Shown: positions 1-11,031 of the stretch, piece after piece
Numbering within the stretch: position 1 is the stretch's first letter
Layout: every line of letters begins with the position of its first letter
Assembly: GCA_023362775.1 (NCBI GenBank)
Contig: JALMGJ010000025.1
Coordinates: 8,028,001 to 8,092,000, forward strand
Length of the DNA: 64,000 bases
From: Charina bottae
Taxonomy: Eukaryota > Chordata > Lepidosauria > Squamata > Charinaidae
Direction: 5' to 3'
Notes under the pieces: generated by a model
Databases searched by the model: none
What the model saw: the letters and a program-made list of their open reading frames with translations, nothing else
Told to the model about the DNA's origin: nothing
Translations under genes and position numbers: made by a program

Positions 1-219
1 TTCAAGTCAGTGTTGACTCCTAGCAACTGCCTGGGTAAGTCACTGCAGTTTTCTTGGCAAGGTTTTTCAGAAGTGGTTTGCCCTTGCCTGCTTCCTAGGG
101 CTGAGAGAGTGTGATTGACCCAAGGTCACCCAGCTGGTTTTGTGCCCAAGGTGGGACTAGAACTCATGGTCTCCTGGTTTTTAGCCTCATGCCTCAACCA
201 CTACACCAAACTGGCTCTC
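1..219 (-). mobile_element. tRNA-derived SINE, cut by window start
   Basis: Read on the minus strand, this begins with 'agccagtttggtgtagtgg', a tRNA-like A-box region, then a B-box-like 'gagttctagtccc', then a body ending in 'ggagtcaacactgacttga'. The same SINE type occurs in plus orientation at 54615-54845, which supports the call. The 3' end lies at or beyond position 1. It is a non-coding retroposon that depends on a LINE partner. Confidence 0.75.
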
Positions 220-222
220 AGA

Positions 223-863
223 ATACAAATTTAGAGAATTTCAAATAATCATATCATACCATACCAAAGGAATAACAACAACAACTAGACAACCCTGTGA
301 CCCATTGGGTCATCCTTTGAGAGAAAGGTAGTGCAGTCTGATGTAACCAGAATGAACATTTAAATTTTAGGTTGACCATATTTTTTTTACTTCAGTGCTG
401 GATGGTCCCGTGATCATCTAAGAAGAGTATATAACATAAATAGAAAAATAATTGTAAGTGGCAAACAAACTTCAATAATAAGTCAATATTTCCTTAACTA
501 AACAGATAAACAGAATGAGCATGGGTGGGCAAAAAAGCAGTGGGAGCGGGACCGACTTCTGACTTCCTGCCAGCTTCCCCATTGACTTTGCTCGTGGGAA
601 GCTGGCAGGGAGTGTCAGAAATCATAATCACATGACCACAGGGATGCTGCAGTGGCCACAACTTTGCGAATAAAACTGGTCTGAACATTATGGAAATTTC
701 AATTCCACAGGAGTAATGGGTCCTGGATTGTTTACACATTCTTTAAGTTAGTGGATTTTAGGTACCTTGATTCAAAAATTGTAGTATAATGCACCATTTG
801 GGCAAACTTGAGGGTACAAACAGACGAACAGATAAACACAATGAGAGTTTCAGTAGTATATAG

Positions 864-905
<42 letters not shown>

Positions 906-1471
906 TAACTATCTAGGAGCTAGTAATGGATTTTCAGCATGTTGTTTGGGATTTATGACTAGTAACAAGCAGCTGATTTTAGCTCTTCACAGTGGAAGCA
1001 GTTAATTCATAAGGATACCTCCAATAGCCAAAATTTAAAGGAACTTCATAGTGAATATTGCTATTATGCACTTCTTTTTTCAAATCATCTTTGGTATTCA
1101 TTCAAAATCCTGAAGTGTCTCAAATATTTACAAACGGATTAAAATGGTTGGATCTTCCTAGAGTTTCTTTGCATATACATTATGTAATTAAAAGATGTAA
1201 GAAGACCTCTCCTATAGAAGTTGCCATCTTCATTGATAATTAAGGGTAACAGGCTTTATATACTGATGTAACTGGTTGAGGATTAGGCCTTTTCAGAATG
1301 ATTTCCTCCTGATTTGAAGACATTCTATGATCCTAGCATGAGGGAAAGTAGAAAGTTTCCATAGGCAGAAAGTTGAAGATTTGAAAATTATTAGGAAGAA
1401 GTGCTTTGGATCTATTTCAGAGAGTAGCAGAAGGGTGCTGCACTTGCAGGAGAACTGAAGCAATTCTTCTT
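223..1471. other. no gene seen; AT-rich DNA with one MITE fragment
   Basis: No coding signal. About 545-665 holds a fragment resembling the interior of the MITE at 60876-61285 (shared 'cattga.tttgct', 'cacatgaccac.gggatgctg'). An ATC microsatellite lies at 864-905. The remainder shows nothing I recognise. Confidence 0.5.
864..905. repeat. (ATC)n microsatellite
   Basis: About 14 uninterrupted ATC units. The serine run in the overlapping plus-strand frame is a by-product. Confidence 0.95.
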
Positions 1472-1626
1472 AATCTATACAACATGCAGGGTGACATTGG
1501 AAATAAGGGCAGAATTATCTACATTGCAAGTGCATGCAGAGCTTTATTATACTGTACAGGAGACCGTATTGCAAAGTAGATAATTCTGCCCTTATTTGCA
1601 ATGTCACACTGCATGTTGTATAGATT
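1472..1626. repeat. long inverted repeat (hairpin or foldback MITE)
   Basis: Arms 1472-1529 and 1569-1626 (58 bp each) are inverted copies, with three mismatches by eye, around a 39-nt loop. Both arms carry 'aataagggcagaattatct' or its complement. It could be a foldback MITE or a transcribed hairpin. No flanking target duplication was clear. Confidence 0.85.
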
Positions 1627-1963
1627 GCAATGGGGAGGAGAATCTACATATATTATATTCTATATTTAGTGTAATGGATATAATTGATACTGTGGATATT
1701 GTTTGTTTTTATAGCTCTAAGGAAAGTAATGTGAATTTTATGTCAAACTTAGATAATTTCTCGCCTGGCTTCCTAACAAAATAAAATGCATGCAAATATA
1801 CTTTGGGCTATACAAACGAATAGACTAACCTGGTGCAAGGAAGCTTATGTTTCTGAAGTCTTCAATTACCTCTATATTATATATTAAATATATATTATAT
1901 ATTTCAACAGGTAACCTTCACTTGCATTATTTAGCCCAACAGCCCAACTTGCATTATTTAGCC
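1627..1963. other. no gene seen
   Basis: AT-rich, with a 'tatatta' cluster near 1872-1905 and a local 'ttagccca' duplication just before the MITE. Nothing coding. Confidence 0.5.
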
Positions 1964-2197
1964 CAGAGCTTTCCAAACTTTTCATGTTGGTGACACACTT
2001 TTTAGACATGTATCATTTTGCGACACACTCTTACAGCAAGGCATCATTTCGCGACACACTCTTACAGCAGGGCACAAGGCAGGCACTAGGACCTGCGTGG
2101 AATCCTGGCAGGGCTCGGAGGCAGCAGCAGCCGCAACACACCCAGACACTGCAGCTGACACACTAACGTGTCCCGACACACAGTTTGGAAAGCTCTG
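1964..2197. mobile_element. hAT MITE, group A, copy 1
   Basis: The terminal inverted repeats are 'cagagctttccaaact' and its complement. A perfect 8-bp target duplication 'atttagcc' flanks it at 1956-1963 and 2198-2205, as expected for hAT transposition. Its left end ('ttttcatgttggtgacacac') and right end match the two ends of the hAT element at 3880-10604, so it is probably an internal deletion derivative. It has no coding capacity. Confidence 0.95.
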
Positions 2198-2205
2198 ATT
2201 TAGCC

Positions 2206-3879
2206 CAATTCCCCATATCAGCTTTCCCACAGCTGACACTTTGAACTGCCAACATAGCCCATTTTTCTTGCCACATATTGGTTGTACTGCATTGCTCATT
2301 TGCAGATTTAGAGCCTTGGCTTAATTTTCTAACCTTTCACATGATTGTTTTTTTTCCTAAATAAAAACAAACCAACCCACCCCTTTATTCACCACACAAT
2401 TGATTATTATGGGAAAGGCAGTCTGCAATTCTATATATACTTATTTGATATAATAAACTGACATAATAGCAGGCTGCATGGCCAGGGAGATATAAAAAAA
2501 ATCAATCTCTAGATTCCAGAATTATCATAATCCCAGTATTGTAATCCAAATTTCCAGTGTTTGCATCTGCTTTTGGAAAAACAAAGGAGCGTGGTATTGA
2601 ATGTTTGAATTCTACTCTCAGTCTAAGGTAGAATAAAAGAAGCAGCATAACCTATACAAAGTCAGAACCTATCAAGTATTTTTCTCTAATTAGAACAAAT
2701 GCTTCCTTAACTATACATAGGAACAGTTAAATAAAACTGAATTGTCACAAATGAAGACAGAATTGTCTAAATAAGACAGGGCAGGTTGGAGAAGCTGAGA
2801 CTAAATGAATGGAATGGTTCAGCCTGAACCAGATTTCTGGTGCTCAGTAAGAGAAAGTATCTTTGGATCAAGGATAACAAGGTGACAATAACTTTAGATG
2901 GTATTTTGGTAACCCAAATAGAGACAGGTTAAAAATAGGCTATACGGGAATGTATGACAGGTAATCAAAAAGAACAACAAAGGAATGCAGATATATTTAA
3001 AATGGAACATAAAGTATGTATACTGTACATATTAACAAGTGAGAAGCCTCTGATGGGAGAGTTGGTTTTAAAGGATTGTATAATGGATTGTATCCATTAT
3101 AGTGGATATACTTGAAACCTGGTAAAATGAGAAAACCAGTTGAAAGCAGTCTATCTGGATATCAGTTCTGTGGGCAGGATAGAAAAGGGCAGAGTAGGCA
3201 TAGTATTTGCTTTATACAGTATATCAGAAAGGATATAGAGTGAAATCAGCCAAGCCATAAAAGTAATTTATTACTGGAACATTTTATCATCAACCTCTCA
3301 AAATGCTGAGAGACCAATCAGGGAATGAAACTGAGGTATTTGAAGGAGAAAAAGTTGCCATAACTCTTAAGTCCCTAATGTGCTACCTCGATAAGTTGGT
3401 ATATCCATTTTCACATCTCTTTGTTTTTATTTTTTAAGACTCTTAATTAAATAAAAATAAATGGGAAATGGGTATGCTGCAATTTTAAGAACTTATTGCT
3501 ATACTCAAGGGGAATAATTTGCAAGAAGGCTCCGTAGTGTTTGGGGAGACAATAGTTATCTTTTCCCAGTTGTGATTCACAGCCTGGCAAAAATGACTGC
3601 TACTGTCAGCCCCATAAGGTAGACCAGAGCAGAAAATCAACTCCACAGGAAGACTAAAACTATCCTTTATTGAGAGAGGCTACAATAACAGAGTCTTACA
3701 AATCTGATTGTGCTACCCCTCCTTTCCTTCTTCTACCCCAGTGAATCAGGGAGGCATTTGTCTAATCTGCTTCCAAATATTATCTTGGTTCCCTGGACTT
3801 AAAGAATGTTTCAGCCCGCTTTGCCTAGGTAATAGTTCTTGCATATTTCTGTCAAGATCATCTCCCTTACTCACTACAC
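2206..3879. other. no gene seen
   Basis: AT-rich sequence with no coding frame of note, no tandem array and no recognised transposon termini. Confidence 0.45.
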
Positions 3880-4350
3880 CAGAGCTTTCCAAACTGTGTG
3901 TCATGACATGTTAGTGTGTCGGCTGCAGTGTGTAGGTGTGTCGCGTGAACGTAACGAGAAACCTCTGAGTCTATGCATTTTTACGCAGCAAAGGTGCTGT
4001 CAGAAGAGAGTCTGACTCAGAGTTGAAGGAGGGGGAGCTCAGCAGCAATGATCCAGCTCGCTGCCTTCAGAATTGCTGCTGTCACTGCTGCCTCCAAAGA
4101 CTATCTGCGTGCAGTTCTGCTCCTGAGCTTGCTGGCTTCCGTATAGGTCCTAGTGCCTGACATGTGTCTGGCTGCTTCAGGGAATTCTGTGGCTGAGTCT
4201 GCCTTGACCTTGCTTGCTGTCTTGTAAGTACTCAGCTCTCCAACCTCGCTGGCAGCCACGCAGGTACTCCTTGCCAAGCCTTGCCTTGTACCCAGTGTGA
4301 ACTCTGCCAAGCCTTGACTTGTAACCAATTGCAGTTGAATTACCCCTAAA

Positions 4351-5906
4351 ATGGATAAGTTTCTAATTAAGAAAAGAAAAGCTGGTGAAGATGACATTTG
4401 CGATGAACAAAATGTAGCGGCTATAGAGGAAACTACGGAAGAATCAACTGTTGAACGGTCTGTATTAGTACGTAAGAAGTGTAAAGGAAAAATTTCCAAG
4501 CCTCGTTTATGCAGTAAAGATTATATGAAACTGGGCTTCACATTTTCTGGTAATGAAAACAATCATTGTCCCGAGTGTTTAGTTTGTGGGGATATACAGT
4601 ACTTGCAAATGAAAGTATGGTACCAAACAAATTAAAGTGCCATTTTACCTCAAAACACAGTCATTTGTCAGGAAAACCAGTACAATGCTTTACTGAGCTT
4701 TCAAAATCTATAAAGAAGCAGTCTGCATCATTCACAAAGAGAATGAAGACATCAGAGAAAGGTCAAAAGCAAGTTACTTGGTTGCTCAGATAATTGCCAA
4801 AAACAAAGACCCACACACTATTGCCAAAACCACCATAAAGGAATCTTGCTGTGCTATTGTTCGAACAATGTTTGGGCCCAAATTTGAGATAGAAGTTAAT
4901 AAAATCCCTTTGACACATAACATGATTGGAAGACATATTCAAGATATGTCTGATGACATTAAGCTGCAAATGAAGGATATTTTTCAAGACAATAATATGA
5001 TCTTTACATTGCAATTAGATGAATCAACAGATGTCAGTGGGTTAGAACAATTATTGGTCTCATTCATACTGACAGAATTATTGAGCAATTCTTGTGTTGT
5101 CTAGAACTTCCAGTGAGAACTAGAGGTGAAGATATATTTAAAACTTTAGATTGCTTCATGAAGGAAAATAATTTGCAATGGTTAAATTGTGTAGGAATAT
5201 GCACAGGTAGTGCACCTTCAGTGGTTGGTTCTACAAAAGGTTTTATAGCTTTAGCAAAGAAAGAGAATGAAAATATTATAATTACTCATTGATTTTTACA
5301 TCGTGAAGCACTAGTCGCGCAAACCATTGGAAATGAATTAAGAAAAGTTATGGACAAAGTGGTTCAAATGGTCAATGACTATTGAGAGACAAAATAGCAA
5401 TTTGGAAAAGGAAAGTGAAAGAAGGAAATTTTGAAATGTTTTCCAAAACTGCTAAGTGCGAGCTAAAATGTGATATCAGCTCGCGAATTGCTGACCATTT
5501 AATATTGCTTGGAGAGAAAGTTCATCATTACTTCCCAAATGTTGAAGTCCAAGACTATGATTGGATCAGAAATCCATTTCTTTCAACTGCAACGAGGAAC
5601 TTTTCACTTATTGAAGAAGAAGAATTAGCTGAAATAAAAAATGATCAAAGTCTGTTAATGATGTATGAAGAGGGTGATTTAGATAGCTTTTGGATTCACA
5701 TTTCAAAAATGCATCCAAACATAGGTAAAAACGTGTTAAAAATTCTTCTGCAGTTTTCTACTACATACATTTGTGAAGTATCCTTTTCAACAATGACAAA
5801 CTTAAAGACACTGAAACGTGGAAGCTTAAAAATGCTTGATGATGAAATGCGAGCGTCTTTATTTAATATTCCACCAAATATTCAAAAGCTGTGTTCATCC
5901 CATTAA
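4351..5906 (+). pseudogene. hAT transposase (ZBED-type), broken
   Basis: The product would cut and paste hAT elements, binding termini through a BED zinc finger and catalysing with an RNase H-like fold. The sequence shows an ATG at 4351, a basic N-terminus, a BED-like CPxCxxC cluster near 4568-4590 with 'CHFTSKH' near 4640, an acidic 'LDESTDVSG' motif near 5017-5043 that fits the first catalytic Asp, and a C-terminal dimerisation-like block around 5740-5900 ('TTYICEVSFSTM'). The reading frame shifts near 4600, 4770 and 5090, has a stop near 5290, and about 5383 joins regions that are not adjacent in the family, suggesting an internal deletion. The parts resemble domesticated ZBED5/FAM200-type proteins, but this copy sits between hAT termini and is clearly dead. 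Confidence 0.88.
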
Positions 5907-5989
5907 CCTCATACATCTCATAAGTAGTTATTGGTGTTATTATTTTTTTTAAATTCTTGCACATATTTACATATTGTTACTCATAAATG

Positions 5990-6312
5990 GGGGAGTGAGA
6001 TGGCTCAGTGGTTAAGATGCCAGGCTTGTCGATCGGAAGGTTGGCGGTTCGAGACCCAAGCGCCACATGACGGAGTGAGCTCCCGCATTCGCCCCAGCTC
6101 TTGCCAACCTAGCAATTCGAAAGCATGCAAATGCAAGTAGATAAATAGGTACCATTTCCATGGGTTGGTAACAGCGTTCTGCACGCATCATGCTGGCCAC
6201 ATGACCATGGAAGTGTCTTCGGACAGGGCTGGCTCTTTGGCTAACAAACGGAGATGAGCACTGCCCCCTAGAGTCGGACATGACTGTGCAGGGGAAAACC
6301 TTTACCTTTACC
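5990..6312 (+). mobile_element. Sauria-type SINE with Bov-B-like tail
   Basis: The tRNA-like head has an A box ('tggctcagtggttaag') and a B box ('ggttcgagaccc'). The body has the usual 'gcatgcaaatgcaagtagat', and the 3' end 'agtcggacatgactg' followed by 'ctttaccttta' resembles the Bov-B end. Target duplication 'actcataaatg' at 5979-5989 and 6313-6323 is exact. It lies inside the hAT element and is therefore younger than it. Confidence 0.95.
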
Positions 6313-6405
6313 ACTCATAAATGATAACAATCTTGGAAATGTATGTTATTATCTTACAAATCATATACTTTTAAAAATATAAACGAAAGGTTTTCATGAG
6401 ATACG

Positions 6406-6664
6406 TGATGGGGTATATGCTGGCTTAAAGGGGAAAAACCCGAGGCTTGAGAATAAACAGACAAGAATGCAGCTTGTTAGGGCCAACAGTGTTTACTGTT
6501 TAGCATAGGGCAATAATGCAGATACAGTACATTATCGCAAACATGAAAAAGATGAATATACAGGATACATCATTGTAAAAGGAAAAACAAAACAAACTTA
6601 TAAGCAGCGTTCCGTGTATTAATCCCAGGGCCAGAGTTCCCGCCATGGCCTATACCCAAAGCCA
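6406..6664 (-). repeat. partial 3' LTR of copia element
   Basis: By eye it matches 9650-9908 over 259 bp with a single difference (6641 region, 'cccgcc' versus 'cctgcc'). In element orientation this is the downstream part of the LTR; the first 528 or so bases are missing. Confidence 0.95.
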
Positions 6665-6739
6665 ACAACTCACATAAGTACGAAGTCCTACACAAACTTC
6701 TACACTTTCTTATGTACACATAGAAAACAGCACGTGACT

Positions 6740-7130
6740 GTTCTACAGTTAGCATCTGCACCATGCTATCAATGACTGGCCTGCTTTAAGATCCATAAAG
6801 CACCCTGTTAAGTCAATGAATTGTTTGGGAAATTGTCACAACGCTTGCCTTACACACACTGTTTCAGGGAGATCTACATTCAAATATGCTGTGTCAACAT
6901 CACAATATGTAAATGGACACCTGTTTCCACGCTACGCAACCAGAAAACGCACCACACGTAAATATTCTGGCCTAGCTGTGGGTGCATACACTAGATACAC
7001 AGTTCACAAACTCCTTTTGTGCAACAAATCCCTGGGCAACACTGGCTTTACACTGCAGAGTATTATCAGAAAGAAATGTCTTTCTGTCCACTCATCTGGA
7101 ACCTACAGCTTACTAAAACAAAGGGATAGG
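6740..7130 (-). pseudogene. copia pol remnant (reverse transcriptase)
   Basis: Minus-strand translation in shifting frames shows the copia RT order: 'CKASVAQGFVAQKE' (about 7052-7010), 'ARPEYLRVVRFLVA' (about 6985-6945) and 'DVDTAYLNVDLPETV' (about 6901-6857). These correspond to the family motifs around KARLVAKG, the APV region and DVKTAFLNG. Stops and frameshifts interrupt all of them, so no product is possible. The downstream catalytic YVDD and RNase H region is absent, removed by the deletion that reaches into the 3' LTR. Confidence 0.8.
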
Positions 7131-9629
7131 TTGGTTACTTTTAACACTTCACCAAAACTCAAACTGACTATCCACAGCTGTGTTCCAATGTTCTTCTTGC
7201 CTCTCAAAGGCAGGAGCAACACATCTAGCAAAGACTGGGTTTTCTCAGGTAACTTGACACACTGTCACCTGCTAAATGACAGATCTGTCAGGCTTCACAC
7301 CCTGGAATAAGAGGACCCATGAGGAATGACCACTGTGCTTCCTCCATCACTATCTCTTTTCCCTAATACCTGACTCCCCCTCCAGGCCCTGCAACTGCTC
7401 AGGTGAAATTTCCACTCCCTTCACCTGAGGGGCCCTTTTCACACTCGGAGACTGGGGAACAGAAGAAACCTGAACTGGTTTTTGCCCATCTACTGAACCA
7501 TGGACAGTGGGTTTACACTAGCAATGCTTCTGCAACCTTAGCATAACCTTTCCCAACCAGTAGGCTGCTTAAAAACTAAAGCACTTCTGGAGATTTGGAG
7601 TCGACCATGGCTTAATGACACAACGATAAGCCTTGGATTTTAATCAACAACCAACAACCAACAACCTGAAGCACTCTGCTTCCTTGGTTCTTCCTTCTCT
7701 GTGACCTGGGGTTGTGAACACATGCAAATGTTTCACAGACATGCAGGCACTTCAGTGAAGGGTGCTTGCCATACCAAAGAAAAACAATTTCTTTTTATAG
7801 TTGAATTCTACTACCTGTTAGTTAAAAAAACACACACTGCAATCAAGGCAGCCACTCCCCAGACATGGGATGGCACCTGAGCAACTAACAGCAGGCTATT
7901 TTTAATGGTATTCACAACACCAACACTCAGCTAGAATTCCAACATTGGCAAGTCTTTGGGAGAATACTTTCCTACAAAGCCAATTCTGGAACAAATGGCT
8001 CAGGAACACTCCACTACAATCTGACTGAAACTGACCTTATTTTCATCCTACCATTGCTACATACACTTCAAAGCGAGCACAGACCTTCGCTTTAGACTTC
8101 AACAAGTAGCAACAACACAAGCAGGTATGATCATCAACCAGAAGGAACATGAAACTCGCACCCCACCATTACTTGGGACATGGGGGCTAACTAGATCTCT
8201 ATGAACCAACTGAAATGGTCTAGTTAACACTCTGTCACTTTGCCTAGTAACAGACACAGTCTTGATTTTTTTTTAGATTGTTTACACACAACACAATCAA
8301 GGAACTTTTGCACATTTCCTGGGTTCTAACTCAGAATGCATTTGGCTATCTGAGACACACTTTCCCATCCCGGGATACCCCAGTACTTTGTGAAAACTTT
8401 ATGTATGCATTTATGATGTGGGGAACATTAAACACACAATGTCCTGTCCACACAATCTCCACAGCATCTCACACACTTGATGTTACAGGTTTTGTCTCTA
8501 ACACACTCAGCCTCATATCATAAGCAGTTTCATATTTCCACAATGAAACATCCAGCAACAAGTACAGTCAGACTTGACCAGGGCTGGAACACTGAGGAGA
8601 GAAAAACAAGAAGTGTACACATATACATTTCTTACACAGAAATATCAGCTAAAATGACTTGCTGAACTCAAGGCTAACATTTGTAACAATAACCGTCCAT
8701 GTTTACAAACTTTACAGCTAGCTGAATTCAAAAACAGAGTCTCTGTAGAGAAATGCTTACAAAACAGCAGCCGGTAGAGCAGAAAACTCGGATTCGTTGT
8801 TCAGCTGACTCCTGGCATCTGGCTTCCCCTCCATTCGTAAATCAGGCTTATTGCACTGACCGCATCCGCTGGACAACACGACAGGGAAAAGCCTTGTAGA
8901 AAGTTTCTGAGAAGCAGCACACCAAAACACGGCTATTGTAAATTCCATCCCAGGTTTTACTTTAGTTGGAACACTCTCAGACGGCTCCTGGAAGTGGCTT
9001 GTACAATAATCCACAGCAGGGAGATAGCGTCTAGCTTTCTCGACCAGTAGCTCAAACCTATGACCAGGCTTGACAAAAAATCATGCACGCTTTTTCACAG
9101 CCTCAGAAAAACATGCCTTGTTGTTCAAATGCAGCAAACAAAGTCCTGAACTCACCAAGGTGGGTCATCACAGTCTCACCGGTTGCAGCTTCAAACCATA
9201 AAGCTGTCTTAATAGACCACCAAGGGCAACAGAGTTCTGCTTTGTATTGAAGGCTCCAACAGCTCTCAGCTCTCATTACTCAGTCCCTGAGTAGCTGATA
9301 TAATTCCATTCAGAGGAGTTGAGTCCCAAAAAATGCACAGTCTAAACACGCTTGCACTTCTTCAGAGAGAACCTCTGAATCCTCCAGGGATCCCTGGAAG
9401 TGGATTTGCCACTTACTGCCACAAATCTTCTTCTTGCAAAAAGAATGATTCCATCTCCACACACCAGGTCAGATAGTTTGTGCCATCTAAATCCTCAAAT
9501 GGCAGACTGACCAGACACTGTTCAGCCATTGCTGACCACTCAAAGAAAACATGTTTACTCCAAAATCAGCCTCTAAAAACAAACTCCCTTTCACAGCCAG
9601 GTCCAACGCAGCAAAGAAAATGCAAATTT
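7131..9629 (-). other. copia internal region, no readable genes
   Basis: This should have held gag, protease and integrase. No frame gives a convincing domain. A Cys-x2-Cys cluster ('CGQCNKPD') in the minus frame near 8830-8870 might be a decayed gag zinc knuckle, but the His and last Cys are not seen. The plus-strand frame at 6816-7310 is the reverse of pol. Confidence 0.45.
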
Positions 9630-9631
9630 CT

Positions 9632-9649
9632 CTCTGGGCAACCATAACC
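9632..9649 (-). other. probable primer-binding site
   Basis: Directly inside the 5' LTR the minus strand reads 'ggttatggttgcccagag'. Drosophila-type copia elements prime from the anticodon-arm half of initiator tRNA-Met, whose complement is 'ggttatgggcccag'. The first eight bases match and 'gcccag' follows after a small difference. This is inference from similarity only. Confidence 0.55.
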
Positions 9650-10436
9650 TGATGGGGTATATGCTGGCTTAAAGGGGAAAAACCCGAGGCTTGAGAATAA
9701 ACAGACAAGAATGCAGCTTGTTAGGGCCAACAGTGTTTACTGTTTAGCATAGGGCAATAATGCAGATACAGTACATTATCGCAAACATGAAAAAGATGAA
9801 TATACAGGATACATCATTGTAAAAGGAAAAACAAAACAAACTTATAAGCAGCGTTCCGTGTATTAATCCCAGGGCCAGAGTTCCTGCCATGGCCTATACC
9901 CAAAGCCAGGCATAGCTCACTCTGCCCAGTCCACGGGAAGTGAACACGTGAAGAACTACATGGCTAAAGACACTAGAAATCAAGAAGACATAGAACACCA
10001 TTTTGCATGGTTGTATATTCAGTTCTTCTAGCATTCTGATTGGCTGGAAGTTAGCTGTTACACACACTAGGCCTCAAAGCATTAGGCCTAAAGCACATAG
10101 CATGACCTGCTATTGGATGGCAGTGCTGCATCTACGCACTGAGTTTCCCCCTTCCTTGCTCAGGGGGGGCCTGAGCAAGGCTTCCCACGGAAAGATATCA
10201 GGAGGCTTCACTTTCATGGGAAGATCCATTGCTAGCCATAACAATGATACCTTCTAGCTTCATATCTAATGAAGATGTAAACAAAGCCAAGGCTTCTCTG
10301 TTATCCAGCCACCTGGCATTCACGTCATCATGAGAAGGCTTTGCTTTGTATTTGTAAAAGATGCAATTTGCCAAAACACTTTTGCATTGAAAAGAAATCC
10401 AATTTACCAATATCATATAGTATAAGAAATCTGACA
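9650..10436 (-). repeat. 5' LTR of copia element, complete
   Basis: Length 787 bp, TG...CA ends. The start in element orientation, 'tgtcagattt', equals the start of the solo LTR at 11032, and a 'ccatgcaaaatggtgt' block is shared by both. A 'ttataag' TATA-like motif lies in the part retained by both LTRs. It would hold promoter and polyadenylation signals. Confidence 0.92.
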
Positions 10437-10867
10437 ATACGTTGTGTCCCCATACATTTCGCTATTAAAATTTATGTATGTTTCAGTATCTCTTATAAGG
10501 GGTTAGTTTAACCTCTGGTTTGCTAGTAAAACTGAATTACTGTGTCGTGAAATGATGCATGTCTAAAAAGTGTGTCACCAACATGAAAAGTTTGGAAAGC
10601 TCTGCTCTACACCTATGTGAAAGCTAATCGCTGAGAGGGCTCAGTAGCTCCAATGATCCAGAGTGTGAGTTACTGGTAAGGTTAAAAGGGAAGGAGGAAA
10701 GCTTTATTTATTTATTCATTGATTTCACTAAATTAGTCATCAAAAGAAAATACAAATACTGTACATACAACAAGATTAATTAGTAAGCATAATAATTTTT
10801 AAAAAGGCAGAGGAACACAAGACGTTATTACTGATGCATGCTGAATAATTGAGAAAGTCAAAGAAAA

Positions 10868-11031
10868 CCAAAAAGAAGTCACTATGTACTTAGTTGATTA
10901 TAAAAAAGTTTCTTGATTGTGTTGATCATATCAAGCTGTGGAATATGCTTAGAAAAATGAGAATCCCAGAACACTTCGTTGTCCTCATGCCAAACCTATA
11001 CGTAGGTCAGGAAGCTACAGTATGGAAGAAC
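10868..11031 (+). pseudogene. RTE/Bov-B-like RT fragment
   Basis: The translation contains 'CVDHIKLWNMLRKMRIPEHF' and 'NLYVGQEATV', matching the palm region of the Bov-B copy at 16706-17158 ('CVDHNKLWQSLKEMGVPDHL', 'NLYMGQEATV'). It is cut by the solo LTR and resumes at 11728. The frame has stops. Confidence 0.85.

Larger units (their letters stand above)
6406..10436 (-). mobile_element. Ty1/copia LTR retrotransposon, deleted internally
   Basis: The element begins 'tgatgg' and ends 'ctgaca' on the plus strand (TG...CA) and is flanked by a perfect 5-bp duplication 'atacg' (6401-6405, 10437-10441). Read on the minus strand, the complete 5' LTR is 9650-10436 and the 3' LTR is reduced to its last 259 bp (6406-6664). 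Between them lie about 3 kb with reverse-transcriptase traces of copia type at 6740-7130. The segment from within pol to the middle of the 3' LTR is missing. Copia elements occur in fish, amphibians and reptiles but are not typical of birds or mammals. Orientation follows from the RT motifs and the primer site. Confidence 0.92.
3880..10604 (+). mobile_element. autonomous-type hAT DNA transposon, decayed, with nested insertions
   Basis: The element starts 'cagagctttccaaactgtgtg' and ends in the complement of 'cagagctttccaaactttt'. Flanking 8-bp duplications are 'cactacac' (3872-3879) and 'ctctacac' (10605-10612), 7 of 8 identical. It carries a broken transposase (4351-5906). After integration it received a Sauria SINE (5990-6312) and a Ty1/copia element (6406-10436); without these it is about 2.4 kb, a normal hAT size. 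Its termini are the same as those of the MITEs at 1964 and 48561. Confidence 0.93.

Noticed and set aside
3880..5906. Domesticated host ZBED-type gene
   Set aside because: Transposon termini and target duplication flank it and the frame is broken several times.
5990..6080. tRNA gene
   Set aside because: The A and B boxes belong to the SINE head; the same applies at 18346, 41560-41640, 55270-55360 and 62909, none of which forms an intact tRNA.
6816..7310. 164-codon plus-strand frame
   Set aside because: It lies opposite the degraded copia RT motifs and shows no domain of its own.
6401..10251. Earlier alternative boundary of the copia element with 'gatac' as target duplication and right end at about 10246
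   Set aside because: Comparison with the solo LTR showed the LTR extends to 10436, where TG...CA ends and 'atacg' match exactly.
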